In this document: piece after piece, positions 7,998-15,327 of the stretch
Numbering within the stretch: the stretch's first letter is position 1
Layout: every line of letters begins with the position of its first letter
Origin: Acidimicrobiaceae bacterium
GTDB taxonomy: Bacteria > Actinomycetota > Acidimicrobiia > Acidimicrobiales > RAAP-2
Reading direction: 5' to 3'
Length of the DNA stretch: 63,900 nt
Assembly (NCBI GenBank): GCA_027355725.1
Contig: DAIEHI010000096.1
Location: 1 to 63,900, forward strand
Notes under the pieces: generated by a model
The model's database searches: none
The model's input: only the letters and a program-made list of their open reading frames with translations
Told to the model about the DNA's origin: nothing
Position numbers and translations under genes: made by a program

Positions 7998-8752
7998 TTG
8001 ATTTCGAACGCAGTGGCCACGGTGCGCCGATCGTCTTGGTGCACGGCATCACCGAATCCAAGCGGTCGTGGGATCCTTTGGTCGAACGACTAGCTGACAC
8101 CCATGAGGTACTGGCGGTTGATCTGCGTGGTCACGGCAGCTCAACCAAGGCCGAGCCGTACGACATCCTCACGATGGCGAGTGACGTCCACGAGGTAGTA
8201 GAGGCGTCACACATCGAAGAACCGCTACTCATAGGTCATTCACTCGGTGGGACTGTGGTGAGTGCGTACGCCGCCATGTTCGCCACGCGCGGGGTGATCA
8301 ATGTCGATCAGTCAATGCGCCTTGGCGACTTCCAGCAATCGCTGCGTTCGGTCGAACCGATGCTTCGAGGCGACGAAGCCACCTTTCGCCAGGTCATTGA
8401 CATGGTCTTTGACTCAATGCGCGGAGAACTGGACGAACACGAATGGGCGAGGTTGCGCTCGATCCGCAGAGCCGATCAAGACGTCGTGCTTGGCGTCTGG
8501 AGCGCCGTATTGGAACTCGACGAGGGTGAGCTTGATGCGATGGTCAGCGCGCTCGCGAGCGCAATCGAAGTCCCCTACCTCTCAGTGCACGGCAGCGAAC
8601 CGGGTGAGGATTACGAGCAGTGGCTGAGCGCGCTGGTCATGGAATCGCGCGTCGAGCGATGGCCAGGGTTGGGACACTACCCCCACCTCGTCGATCAAGA
8701 GCGCTTCGTGCAACTCGTGAGTGACTTTGAGACCACGCTGAAGAAGGTCTGA
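7994..8752 (+). CDS. Alpha/beta hydrolase
   Basis: A 252-residue single-domain alpha/beta hydrolase: oxyanion strand LVHGITESKRSWDP, nucleophile elbow LIGHSLGGTVVSAYA (Ser near residue 83), acid region YLSVHGSEPGEDY, and His in GLGHYPHLV. The start overlaps the RidA stop by 4 bp, so the pair is coupled. Possible roles are ester or carbamate hydrolysis after a RidA-assisted step, as with RutD; this is inference from arrangement. Confidence 0.8.
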   Translation: MIDFERSGHGAPIVLVHGITESKRSWDPLVERLADTHEVLAVDLRGHGSSTKAEPYDILTMASDVHEVVEASHIEEPLLIGHSLGGTVVSAYAAMFATRGVINVDQSMRLGDFQQSLRSVEPMLRGDEATFRQVIDMVFDSMRGELDEHEWARLRSIRRADQDVVLGVWSAVLELDEGELDAMVSALASAIEVPYLSVHGSEPGEDYEQWLSALVMESRVERWPGLGHYPHLVDQERFVQLVSDFETTLKKV

Positions 8753-8787
8753 AACCCAGCGTGGAGGTCTCGGTCGACGCCGTCCGC

Positions 8788-9570
8788 TCAGACCCAGCCC
8801 TGATCGCGGCCGATCTGCTCGACGTCACCAATGCGCATGCCGTTACGGTGCTGGAGGGTGCGTATGAGGCCACCGGCCTCGTACAACGACTCGTGGGTGC
8901 CGGTGTCGAGCCATGTCGTGGCGCGCGACAAGACCTCCACACGCAACTCCCCCTTCTCGAGGTACGCGTTGTTGAGTGCGGTGATCTCGAGTTCGCCGCG
9001 TGCGCTCGGCGTGAGTTCATGCGCCATTGCTGACGCGTGCTCATCGTAGAAGTAGATGCCCGGTACCGCGTAGTTGCTCTTTGGGACTTTGGGCTTCTCT
9101 TCAATCGAGATGACGCGGTGGTCGTCATCGAATTCAACAACGCCGTACGCCGTTGGGTCACTCACTTGATAGGCGAAGATGAGCGCACCCTCGACGCTCG
9201 TGTTCTGCTGGAGGTGGGTACCAAGACCTGGACCGTAGAAAAGGTTGTCGCCGAGGATGAGTGCACACTTGTCCCCGTCGAGGAACGTCTCGCCCAAGAT
9301 GAGCGCCTCGGCCAGTCCGTTGGGCGCTTCTTGAACCACGTAGGAGATCGAGACACCGAACTGTGACCCGTCGCCGAGCAGTCGAATGAAGGCGTCCTGA
9401 TCGTGCGGAGTCGTGATGAGCAGGATCTCGCGCAGGCCACTCAACATCAGGGTGCTGAGTGGATAGTAAATCATGGGCTTGTCGTAAATCGGAAGCAACT
9501 GCTTCGAAACGGCGCGAGTGATCGGGTACAGCCGCGTGCCACTGCCGCCGGCCAGAATGATTCCCTTCAC
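8788..9570 (-). CDS. rmlA: Glucose-1-phosphate thymidylyltransferase
   Basis: First enzyme of dTDP-L-rhamnose (and other dTDP-deoxysugar) synthesis: dTTP + glucose-1-phosphate to dTDP-glucose. The N-terminal nucleotide-binding motif GGSGTRLYPITRAVSKQLLP, then YYPLSTLMLSG and SYVVQEAPNGLAEAL are diagnostic. GTG 9570 (VKGIILAGG) is the preferred start because TATACT ends exactly 6 nt upstream; GTG 9591 would add seven residues and has AAGGGG 3 nt away. About 260 residues, slightly shorter than E. coli RmlA (about 290) at the C-terminus. Divergent from rmlBC. Confidence 0.92.
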   Translation of the reverse strand: MKGIILAGGSGTRLYPITRAVSKQLLPIYDKPMIYYPLSTLMLSGLREILLITTPHDQDAFIRLLGDGSQFGVSISYVVQEAPNGLAEALILGETFLDGDKCALILGDNLFYGPGLGTHLQQNTSVEGALIFAYQVSDPTAYGVVEFDDDHRVISIEEKPKVPKSNYAVPGIYFYDEHASAMAHELTPSARGELEITALNNAYLEKGELRVEVLSRATTWLDTGTHESLYEAGGLIRTLQHRNGMRIGDVEQIGRDQGWV

Positions 9571-9576
9571 TCCATT

Positions 9577-9582
9577 AGTATA
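9577..9582 (-). promoter_or_regulatory. -10 element TATACT of rmlA
   Basis: TATACT on the minus strand, 6 nt before GTG 9570; it fits leaderless transcription and decides the start choice. Confidence 0.5.
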
Positions 9583-9621
9583 GAAGTCCACTAACCCCTT
9601 ACTAAAGGCCGAGGTAGTTCA

Positions 9622-10593
9622 ATGCGCGTAGTGATCACGGGGGCGGCTGGGTTCATTGGTTCGCGTTTCGTCGAACTCTTCTTAGAGCAGGCAGATCGCC
9701 TCAATTATGACGAAATCATCCTGTTCGATGCACTCACCTACTCGGGACGGCGCGAGAACATGGACGAGGCGCTGCGCGACGCCCGTGTCCGCTTCGTCGA
9801 GGCGTCGATCCTTGACGCTGAGATTGCCGACGAGTTGCTCGGGGGCGCGCACGCGGTGGTGCACTTCGCTGCGGAGAGTCACGTCGATCGATCGATCACG
9901 GGTGCGCGAGCCTTCTATGAGACCAACGTCCTCGGCACTCAGCAGTTGCTGGAGAGTGCTCGTCGCGGTGGTGTGGAGCGCTTCGTGCACGTGTCGACCG
10001 ATGAGGTCTATGGAACCATTCCCGAGGGTTCATGGCGCGAGGATCACCTGCTCGAACCCAACTCCCCGTACTCGTCCAGTAAGGCGGCCTCGGATCTCGC
10101 GGCACTCGCGTATCACCGAACCTTCGAACTGCCGGTCATGGTGACCAGGTGCTCGAACAATTACGGACCGCGTCAATTCCCCGAGAAGGTGATCCCGCTG
10201 TTCGTGACCAATCTGGTCGACGGACGTAAGGTCCCGTTGTACGGAGACGGACTCAATGTGCGTGACTGGCTGCACGTCGATGACCACTGCCGAGGAATAC
10301 TGCTCGTGCTCGAGGGTGGCCAGGCGGGTGAGATCTACAACATCGGTGGCGGAACGGAACTGACCAACAAGGAACTGACGCTTCGTCTCCTGGAGTTGTG
10401 CGACAGCGATGAATCGATGATTCAACCCGTCGCCGATCGACTGGGGCACGACCGTCGTTACTCGGTTGACTGCACGAAGATCCGTGAAGAGCTCGGCTAC
10501 GCCCCCCAGGTCAACTTTGATGAAGGCCTCGCCGCAACCGTGCGCTGGTATCACGACAATGAGTCGTGGTGGCGACCGCTTAAGGAGACTTGA
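9622..10593 (+). CDS. rmlB: dTDP-glucose 4,6-dehydratase
   Basis: Extended SDR enzyme of 323 residues converting dTDP-glucose to dTDP-4-keto-6-deoxyglucose. It has the NAD site GAAGFIGSRFVELF at the N-terminus, HFAAESHVDRSI near residue 80, the Ser/Thr-Asp-Glu segment VSTDEVYGTI, and the YSSSK catalytic Tyr/Lys. GAGGTAG precedes ATG 9622. It lies immediately before rmlC. Confidence 0.95.
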   Translation: MRVVITGAAGFIGSRFVELFLEQADRLNYDEIILFDALTYSGRRENMDEALRDARVRFVEASILDAEIADELLGGAHAVVHFAAESHVDRSITGARAFYETNVLGTQQLLESARRGGVERFVHVSTDEVYGTIPEGSWREDHLLEPNSPYSSSKAASDLAALAYHRTFELPVMVTRCSNNYGPRQFPEKVIPLFVTNLVDGRKVPLYGDGLNVRDWLHVDDHCRGILLVLEGGQAGEIYNIGGGTELTNKELTLRLLELCDSDESMIQPVADRLGHDRRYSVDCTKIREELGYAPQVNFDEGLAATVRWYHDNESWWRPLKET

Positions 10594-10595
10594 TC

Positions 10596-11171
10596 GTGAA
10601 CGTCACTGAACTCGCCATCCCCGGACTGCTTGTCCTCGATTCAGCGGTACACGCTGATGATCGGGGGTACTTTCGAGAGTGGTTCAAGGCGGGCGACCTC
10701 GAGGAGGCGGGCGTTCACTTTCCGACGCGTCAGGCGAACCTGTCGCTCTCGTCACGCGACGTCGTTCGCGGTCTGCACTACTCACTCGCGCCCGAGGGGC
10801 AGGCCAAAGTCGTCACGTGCGTCTTTGGCGAACTCGATGACGTGATCGTGGATGTGCGGGTGGGCTCAGCGACGTTTGGCCGTGTGGAGATCGTGCACTT
10901 GGCGCACAACTTAGGCCGGTCGGTCCACCTGCCCGCGGGTGTGGCTCATGGATTCTGTGTCACGAGTGAACACGCTGCACTGTCGTACCTGTTGTCGTCA
11001 CCTTTTAACGCGCCCTTCGAACTCGAGATCAATCCTTTTGATGTTGATCTGAAGGTCGCGTGGCCGCTCAGTGGCGAGCCGATCGTGAGTGCCAAGGACG
11101 CGGCGGCGCCTTCGCTGGCCGAGCGTTTGGCCGCGGGTGAACTGCCCACGATCAGCGGGGCCCCGGTTTAG
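10596..11171 (+). CDS. rmlC: dTDP-4-dehydrorhamnose 3,5-epimerase
   Basis: A 191-residue cupin-type epimerase. Motifs: DDRGYFREWF, RQANLSLSSRDVVRGLHYS (with the catalytic-site His region) and HLPAGVAHGFCV. AAGGAG at 10582-10587 favours GTG 10596; the alternative TTG 10590 is too close to it. The rmlD reductase that would finish dTDP-L-rhamnose is not in the window, so the end product could be rhamnose (rmlD elsewhere) or another 6-deoxysugar. Confidence 0.9.
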   Translation: MNVTELAIPGLLVLDSAVHADDRGYFREWFKAGDLEEAGVHFPTRQANLSLSSRDVVRGLHYSLAPEGQAKVVTCVFGELDDVIVDVRVGSATFGRVEIVHLAHNLGRSVHLPAGVAHGFCVTSEHAALSYLLSSPFNAPFELEINPFDVDLKVAWPLSGEPIVSAKDAAAPSLAERLAAGELPTISGAPV

Positions 11172-11191
11172 TCCTGCGGGGTGTTCATTGC

Positions 11192-11197
11192 TAGCGT
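11192..11197 (+). promoter_or_regulatory. -10 element TAGCGT of deoC
   Basis: TAGCGT, 7 nt, then GTG 11205. It supports GTG 11205 over GTG 11181 as the deoC start and marks the head of the deoC operon. Confidence 0.45.
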
Positions 11198-11204
11198 TGG
11201 GCGA

Positions 11205-12197
11205 GTGAGTACAGTCCCGCTTCGACTTGTCGTACCAGACGAAATCGATGTCGTAATCGCTCGCTCCACTGATGCGCCGATTGTTGAGTCCGAAGCCCAA
11301 CTGCGCACGGTGTTGAGCAGCCTTTCGGGGGTGGACGCCGTTGGTGTGGAGGCGCGCGCCGCCAAGCTCGCGACCAGATCTATCAAGAAGTCGACGAAGA
11401 TGTCCGCCATCGACATGGCGATCTCAATGGTGGACCTGACGACACTGGAGGGTGCCGACACGCCGGGCCGAGTCCAATCCCTCTGCACCAAAGCGCTTCG
11501 CCCCGATCCACGGGACTTGACGGTTCCATCTGTCGCGGCGGTATGCGTCTATCCCGATCTCGTCGCACAGGCTCGAAGGACGCTCGCGGGCTCGGCCGTA
11601 GCGGTCGCGGCGGTCGCGACCGCATTTCCCTCGGGTCGCGCCTCCATGGCGGTCAAGTTGCTCGACGTTCGTGAAGCGGTCGCGGCGGGCGCCGACGAGA
11701 TCGACATGGTGATTGACCGAGGGGCGTTCCTCTCTGGGCGCCTGGGTCAGGTCTACGAGGAGATCGTCGCAGTGAAAGAAGCGTGTGGCGACGCGCACCT
11801 CAAGGTGATCCTCGAAACCGGTGAACTCGTGACGTACGACAACGTGCGCCGCGCCAGCTGGCTCGCGATGCTCGCGGGCGCCGATTTCATCAAGACTTCG
11901 ACTGGCAAAGTCGGTGTCAACGCGACACAGCCTGTGGCGCTCGTGATGCTTGAAGCAGTTCGTGACTTCGCTGAAACCAATGGCCGAGTGGTCGGTGTGA
12001 AGGTCGCCGGCGGGATCCGCACCACCAAGGACGCGATGAAGTACCTGGTCATCGTCAACGAGACTGCTGGTTCGGCGTGGTTGACGCCGCAGCGGTTTCG
12101 ATTCGGCGCCTCATCGTTGCTCAACGATTTGTTGATGCAGCGCCTCAAGCAGCAACGCGGGGCGTACGTTCGACCCGACGAATTCAGTGGGGATTGA
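11205..12197 (+). CDS. deoC: Deoxyribose-phosphate aldolase, long (animal-type) form
   Basis: Cleaves 2-deoxyribose-5-phosphate to glyceraldehyde-3-phosphate and acetaldehyde. The Schiff-base lysine is K230 in DFIKTSTGK; the second lysine is in VGVKVAGGIRTTKD. At 330 residues it is clearly longer than E. coli DeoC (259). The N-terminal SMVDLTTLEGADTPGRVQSL segment and the C-terminal WLTPQRFRFGASSLLNDL segment match the animal DERA layout as I remember it. It is the first gene of an apparent operon deoC-ALDH-ALDH'-punA-pgm in which neighbours overlap or nearly touch; the acetaldehyde product is the logical ALDH substrate. Confidence 0.92.
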   Translation: MSTVPLRLVVPDEIDVVIARSTDAPIVESEAQLRTVLSSLSGVDAVGVEARAAKLATRSIKKSTKMSAIDMAISMVDLTTLEGADTPGRVQSLCTKALRPDPRDLTVPSVAAVCVYPDLVAQARRTLAGSAVAVAAVATAFPSGRASMAVKLLDVREAVAAGADEIDMVIDRGAFLSGRLGQVYEEIVAVKEACGDAHLKVILETGELVTYDNVRRASWLAMLAGADFIKTSTGKVGVNATQPVALVMLEAVRDFAETNGRVVGVKVAGGIRTTKDAMKYLVIVNETAGSAWLTPQRFRFGASSLLNDLLMQRLKQQRGAYVRPDEFSGD

Positions 12198-12198
12198 C

Positions 12199-13665
12199 AT
12201 GAACGACAAGAACTTGGAGAAGTCTCGCTTAGGTGCGCTCGTCTACGATCCGGCCCCAGAGTCTGCGTCCATAGCGAACATCAAACCCAGTTACGGACTC
12301 TTCATCGACGGCGCCTTCAGCGATGCATCCTCACACGAGCACTTCGTCACGCTCAATCCCGCCACCGAAGAAGTCCTCTCGACAGTGTCGCGTGCGAGTG
12401 ACGCGGACGTGGACAGAGCGGTATCGAGTGCGCGCCGCGCCTATGAGAAGGTCTGGTCAAAGACGAGTGGTGCCGAGCGCGCAAAGTATCTTTTTCGCAT
12501 AGCTCGCCTCATCCAAGAGCGGTCGCGAGAACTGGCCGTGGTCGAAACCCTCGACAACGGCAAGCCGATCCGAGAGTCGCGCGACATCGACATTCCACTC
12601 GCCGCCGCACACTTCTTCTATTACGCCGGCTGGGCCGACAAACTCGATCACGCGGGGTACGGAGCGAACCCCCAACCACTCGGGGTTGCCGGTCAGATAA
12701 TCCCCTGGAATTTCCCATTGCTCATGGCGGCGTGGAAGCTGGCACCCGCGCTCGCCGCGGGCAACACCTGTGTCCTGAAGCCAGCCGAGACGACGCCTCT
12801 GACGGCGCTGGTGTTGGCCGAGATCCTTCAACAGGCGGAACTCCCGAGCGGCGTCGTCAACATCATCACCGGTGACGGCTCGACGGGAGCGGCTCTGGTC
12901 GAGCACCCGGGGGTCGACAAGATCGCTTTCACCGGCTCGACGGAGGTCGGCCGACTCATCCAGCAGCGCGTCGCGTCGAGCGCCAAGCACCTGACCCTCG
13001 AACTTGGCGGCAAGGGTGCGAACATCGTCTTTGAAGATGCGCCCATCGATGAGATGATCGAGGGCATCATTGATGGGATCTTCTTCAATCAAGGTCACGT
13101 CTGTTGCGCGGGTTCTCGCTTGCTCGTTCAAGAATCAATCGCTGATGAGGTGCTGCGTCGTCTCGTTCGTCGCGTTGAGCAGTTGCGCGTGGGCAACCCC
13201 ATGGACAAGAACACCGACGTGGGTGCAATCAACTCAGCCGCGCAGTTGGCGCGGATTGAAGAACTCACCGCCTTTGGCGAGCGAGAAGGAGCCACACGAT
13301 ATTCGAGTTCGTGCGTGTTGCCCGAGAAGGGTTACTGGTTCGCACCGACCGTCTTTGCTGATGTGGCTCAGTCCCACCGGATCGCGCGAGAAGAGATCTT
13401 CGGTCCGGTGCTCTCGGTGTTGAGTTTTCGTACGCCCGAAGAAGCGGTGGCCAAGGCGAACAACACCAACTACGGATTGGCGTGCGGCGTGTGGAGTGAG
13501 AAGGGAAGTCGTACGTTGTGGGTTGCTGAGCGTCTGAGGGCCGGTGTCATCTGGGCAAACACCTACAACCGCTTCGATCCAGCCAGCCCCTTTGGTGGTG
13601 TTCGCGAGTCGGGCTTTGGTCGTGAGGGTGGACGCCAGGGTTTGGAGGCGTACCTCAATGTCTGA
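12199..13665 (+). CDS. Aldehyde dehydrogenase, catalytic (ALDH16-like first half)
   Basis: NAD(P)-dependent aldehyde dehydrogenase of 488 residues, complete in motif terms: IIPWNFPLLMAAWKLAPALAAGN (nucleotide site), general base E268 in TLELGGKG, nucleophile C302 in NQGHVCCAGSR, EEIFGPVLSV, and the C-terminal ASPFGGVRESGFGREGG. It sits directly after deoC, so acetaldehyde from deoxyribose-5-phosphate is a likely substrate. The gene following it encodes only a catalytically empty ALDH half, and the two overlap by 8 bp. The sum (488 + 283 residues) resembles one ALDH16 chain, so I suspect a split ALDH16. Confidence 0.9.
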   Translation: MNDKNLEKSRLGALVYDPAPESASIANIKPSYGLFIDGAFSDASSHEHFVTLNPATEEVLSTVSRASDADVDRAVSSARRAYEKVWSKTSGAERAKYLFRIARLIQERSRELAVVETLDNGKPIRESRDIDIPLAAAHFFYYAGWADKLDHAGYGANPQPLGVAGQIIPWNFPLLMAAWKLAPALAAGNTCVLKPAETTPLTALVLAEILQQAELPSGVVNIITGDGSTGAALVEHPGVDKIAFTGSTEVGRLIQQRVASSAKHLTLELGGKGANIVFEDAPIDEMIEGIIDGIFFNQGHVCCAGSRLLVQESIADEVLRRLVRRVEQLRVGNPMDKNTDVGAINSAAQLARIEELTAFGEREGATRYSSSCVLPEKGYWFAPTVFADVAQSHRIAREEIFGPVLSVLSFRTPEEAVAKANNTNYGLACGVWSEKGSRTLWVAERLRAGVIWANTYNRFDPASPFGGVRESGFGREGGRQGLEAYLNV

Positions 13666-14509
13666 TCGTCTCGATGTGCGAAAGACCTACAAGTTGCTCA
13701 TCAACGGAGCGTTCCCACGTTCGGAGTCGGGACGAACCTACGAAGTGCTGAGTGAGCATGGTGACTTCCTTGCCAACGTGGCTCAAGGTTCGAAGAAGGA
13801 TGTGCGCGACGCGGTGGTGGCCGCGCGTGGCGCTCAGACCAAGTGGTCGAGTGCGAGTGCGTACAACCGCGGTCAGGTCATCTACCGCCTTGCTGAGATG
13901 GCCGAGTCACGCCGAGCTGAGCTTGGCGAGCACGTGGGTCTTGCGGAGGGCTTAGGAGCCAAACAATCGGCGAAGAGCGTGGCGAGGGCGATTGACCGCA
14001 TCGTGTGGTACGCGGGTTGGACTGACAAGATCGCCCAGGTCTTTGGCGGCGCGAACCCGGTGGCTGGCCCCTTCTTCAACTTCTCGGTCCCTAAGGCGTG
14101 CGGTGTGGTCGGGGTGGTTGCGCCTCAGGAGTCTTCACTCGAAGCCTTCGTCGACGCAGTCCTCGCGCCGATTTGCAGCGGTAACAGCGTCGTCGCCGTG
14201 GCGAGCGAGCGCCGCCCCACTCCGAGTGTCCTGCTCGGCGAAATGTCAGCGACGGCGGACTTTCCGCCAGGCGTGCTCAACATCCTCACGGGTGCCACAG
14301 GTGAACTCGCTCCGATTCTTGCCTCGCACGAAGATGTCGACGGTATTGACTTGAGCGGTCTTGACGAAGTCGTGGCGAATGAGCTGCACGCGCTCGCGGC
14401 GGGTTCGATCAAGCGCGTGTATCGCTCGGGCCACGACGCCCCAGCCTCAACGCGCCGACTGCGCGCCTTCATCGAGACCGCAACCGTATGGCACACGATT
14501 GGACAGTGA
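13658..14509 (+). CDS. Truncated, catalytically vestigial aldehyde dehydrogenase homologue
   Basis: A 283-residue protein homologous to the N-terminal (NAD-binding) part of an ALDH: YKLLINGAFPRSESGRTYEV, the coiled DVRDAVVAARGAQTKWS, WYAGWTDKIAQVFGG and the ACGVVGVVAPQESSLEAF block where a working enzyme would have PWN. It stops before the region that would carry the catalytic Cys, and no Cys loop or ELGG motif is present. It is intact, coupled (8-bp overlap with the upstream ALDH, TGATG junction with punA) and has normal codon use, so it is not a decayed gene. Most likely a structural partner of the upstream ALDH, like the second domain of ALDH16. Confidence 0.8.
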   Translation: MSDRLDVRKTYKLLINGAFPRSESGRTYEVLSEHGDFLANVAQGSKKDVRDAVVAARGAQTKWSSASAYNRGQVIYRLAEMAESRRAELGEHVGLAEGLGAKQSAKSVARAIDRIVWYAGWTDKIAQVFGGANPVAGPFFNFSVPKACGVVGVVAPQESSLEAFVDAVLAPICSGNSVVAVASERRPTPSVLLGEMSATADFPPGVLNILTGATGELAPILASHEDVDGIDLSGLDEVVANELHALAAGSIKRVYRSGHDAPASTRRLRAFIETATVWHTIGQ

Positions 14510-15327
14510 TGACGAATCCTTACGAACTCAGCCAGCATGCCGCCGACGCACTTCGCGAGCACAGCGGTGTCGACTCCTACGACATCGCAATCGTCCTCGG
14601 GTCGGGTTGGAAGGAGGGTGCCGAGTCACTCGGTACCGTCACGAGCTCCATCGCGACGACCGACTTACCCGGTTTCGTGGCACCCACGGTTGCGGGTCAC
14701 TCGGGTCAGATCATGTCGCTCGAGGTCGCGGGTAAGCACATCGCACTGGTGTCGGGTCGTGTGCACCTCTATGAGGGCAACACCGCTCACCAGGTCGTGC
14801 ACCCGGTACGCACCGTCGTCGCCGCGGGTGCGGGGACGGTGGTCTTGACCAACGCCTGTGGCGGTATTGATCCGACGATTGGCGCTGGATCGGTCGTGAT
14901 GATTCGAGACCACATCAACCTGACCGCGACGTCTCCCATGGAAGGTGATGCGCCGCCCGACGGTTACGGGGCGCGATTCGTTGACCTGACTGACTTGTAC
15001 AGTCAGAGACTGCGTGCTGGCGCGCACTCGGTCGCACCAGAACTCACTGAAGGTGTGTACGCCGGGTTTCGCGGTCCGCATTACGAGACACCCGCAGAGA
15101 TCAACATGGCGCGCACCATGGGCGCCACGCTCGTTGGCATGTCAACCGTGCTCGAGGCGATTGCGGCGCGTCACCTCGGCGCTGACGTGATGGGCCTCAG
15201 TCTCGTGTCGAACCTCGCCGCTGGAGTCTCAAGCACCCCGCTCAACCACCTCGAGGTCCTCGAGGCCGGTGAGCACGCCGCACGTTCCTTGGGCGACCTG
15301 CTGGGTCGACTCGTCCCGGTTCTGTGA
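14509..15327 (+). CDS. punA: Purine nucleoside phosphorylase (trimeric type)
   Basis: Phosphorolysis of purine (deoxy)nucleosides to base and (deoxy)ribose-1-phosphate. Motifs of the trimeric PNP/MTAP family: IAIVLGSGW, AGHSGQI, GRVHLYEGNTAHQVVHP, LTNACGGI, GPHYETPAEI and the GMSTVLEAIAARH/LVSNLAAG segment with the purine-contacting Asn. ATG 14509 overlaps the previous stop in a TGATG junction; ATG 14488 is an alternative that would add seven residues. 272 residues, normal for the family. Confidence 0.93.
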   Translation: MTNPYELSQHAADALREHSGVDSYDIAIVLGSGWKEGAESLGTVTSSIATTDLPGFVAPTVAGHSGQIMSLEVAGKHIALVSGRVHLYEGNTAHQVVHPVRTVVAAGAGTVVLTNACGGIDPTIGAGSVVMIRDHINLTATSPMEGDAPPDGYGARFVDLTDLYSQRLRAGAHSVAPELTEGVYAGFRGPHYETPAEINMARTMGATLVGMSTVLEAIAARHLGADVMGLSLVSNLAAGVSSTPLNHLEVLEAGEHAARSLGDLLGRLVPVL

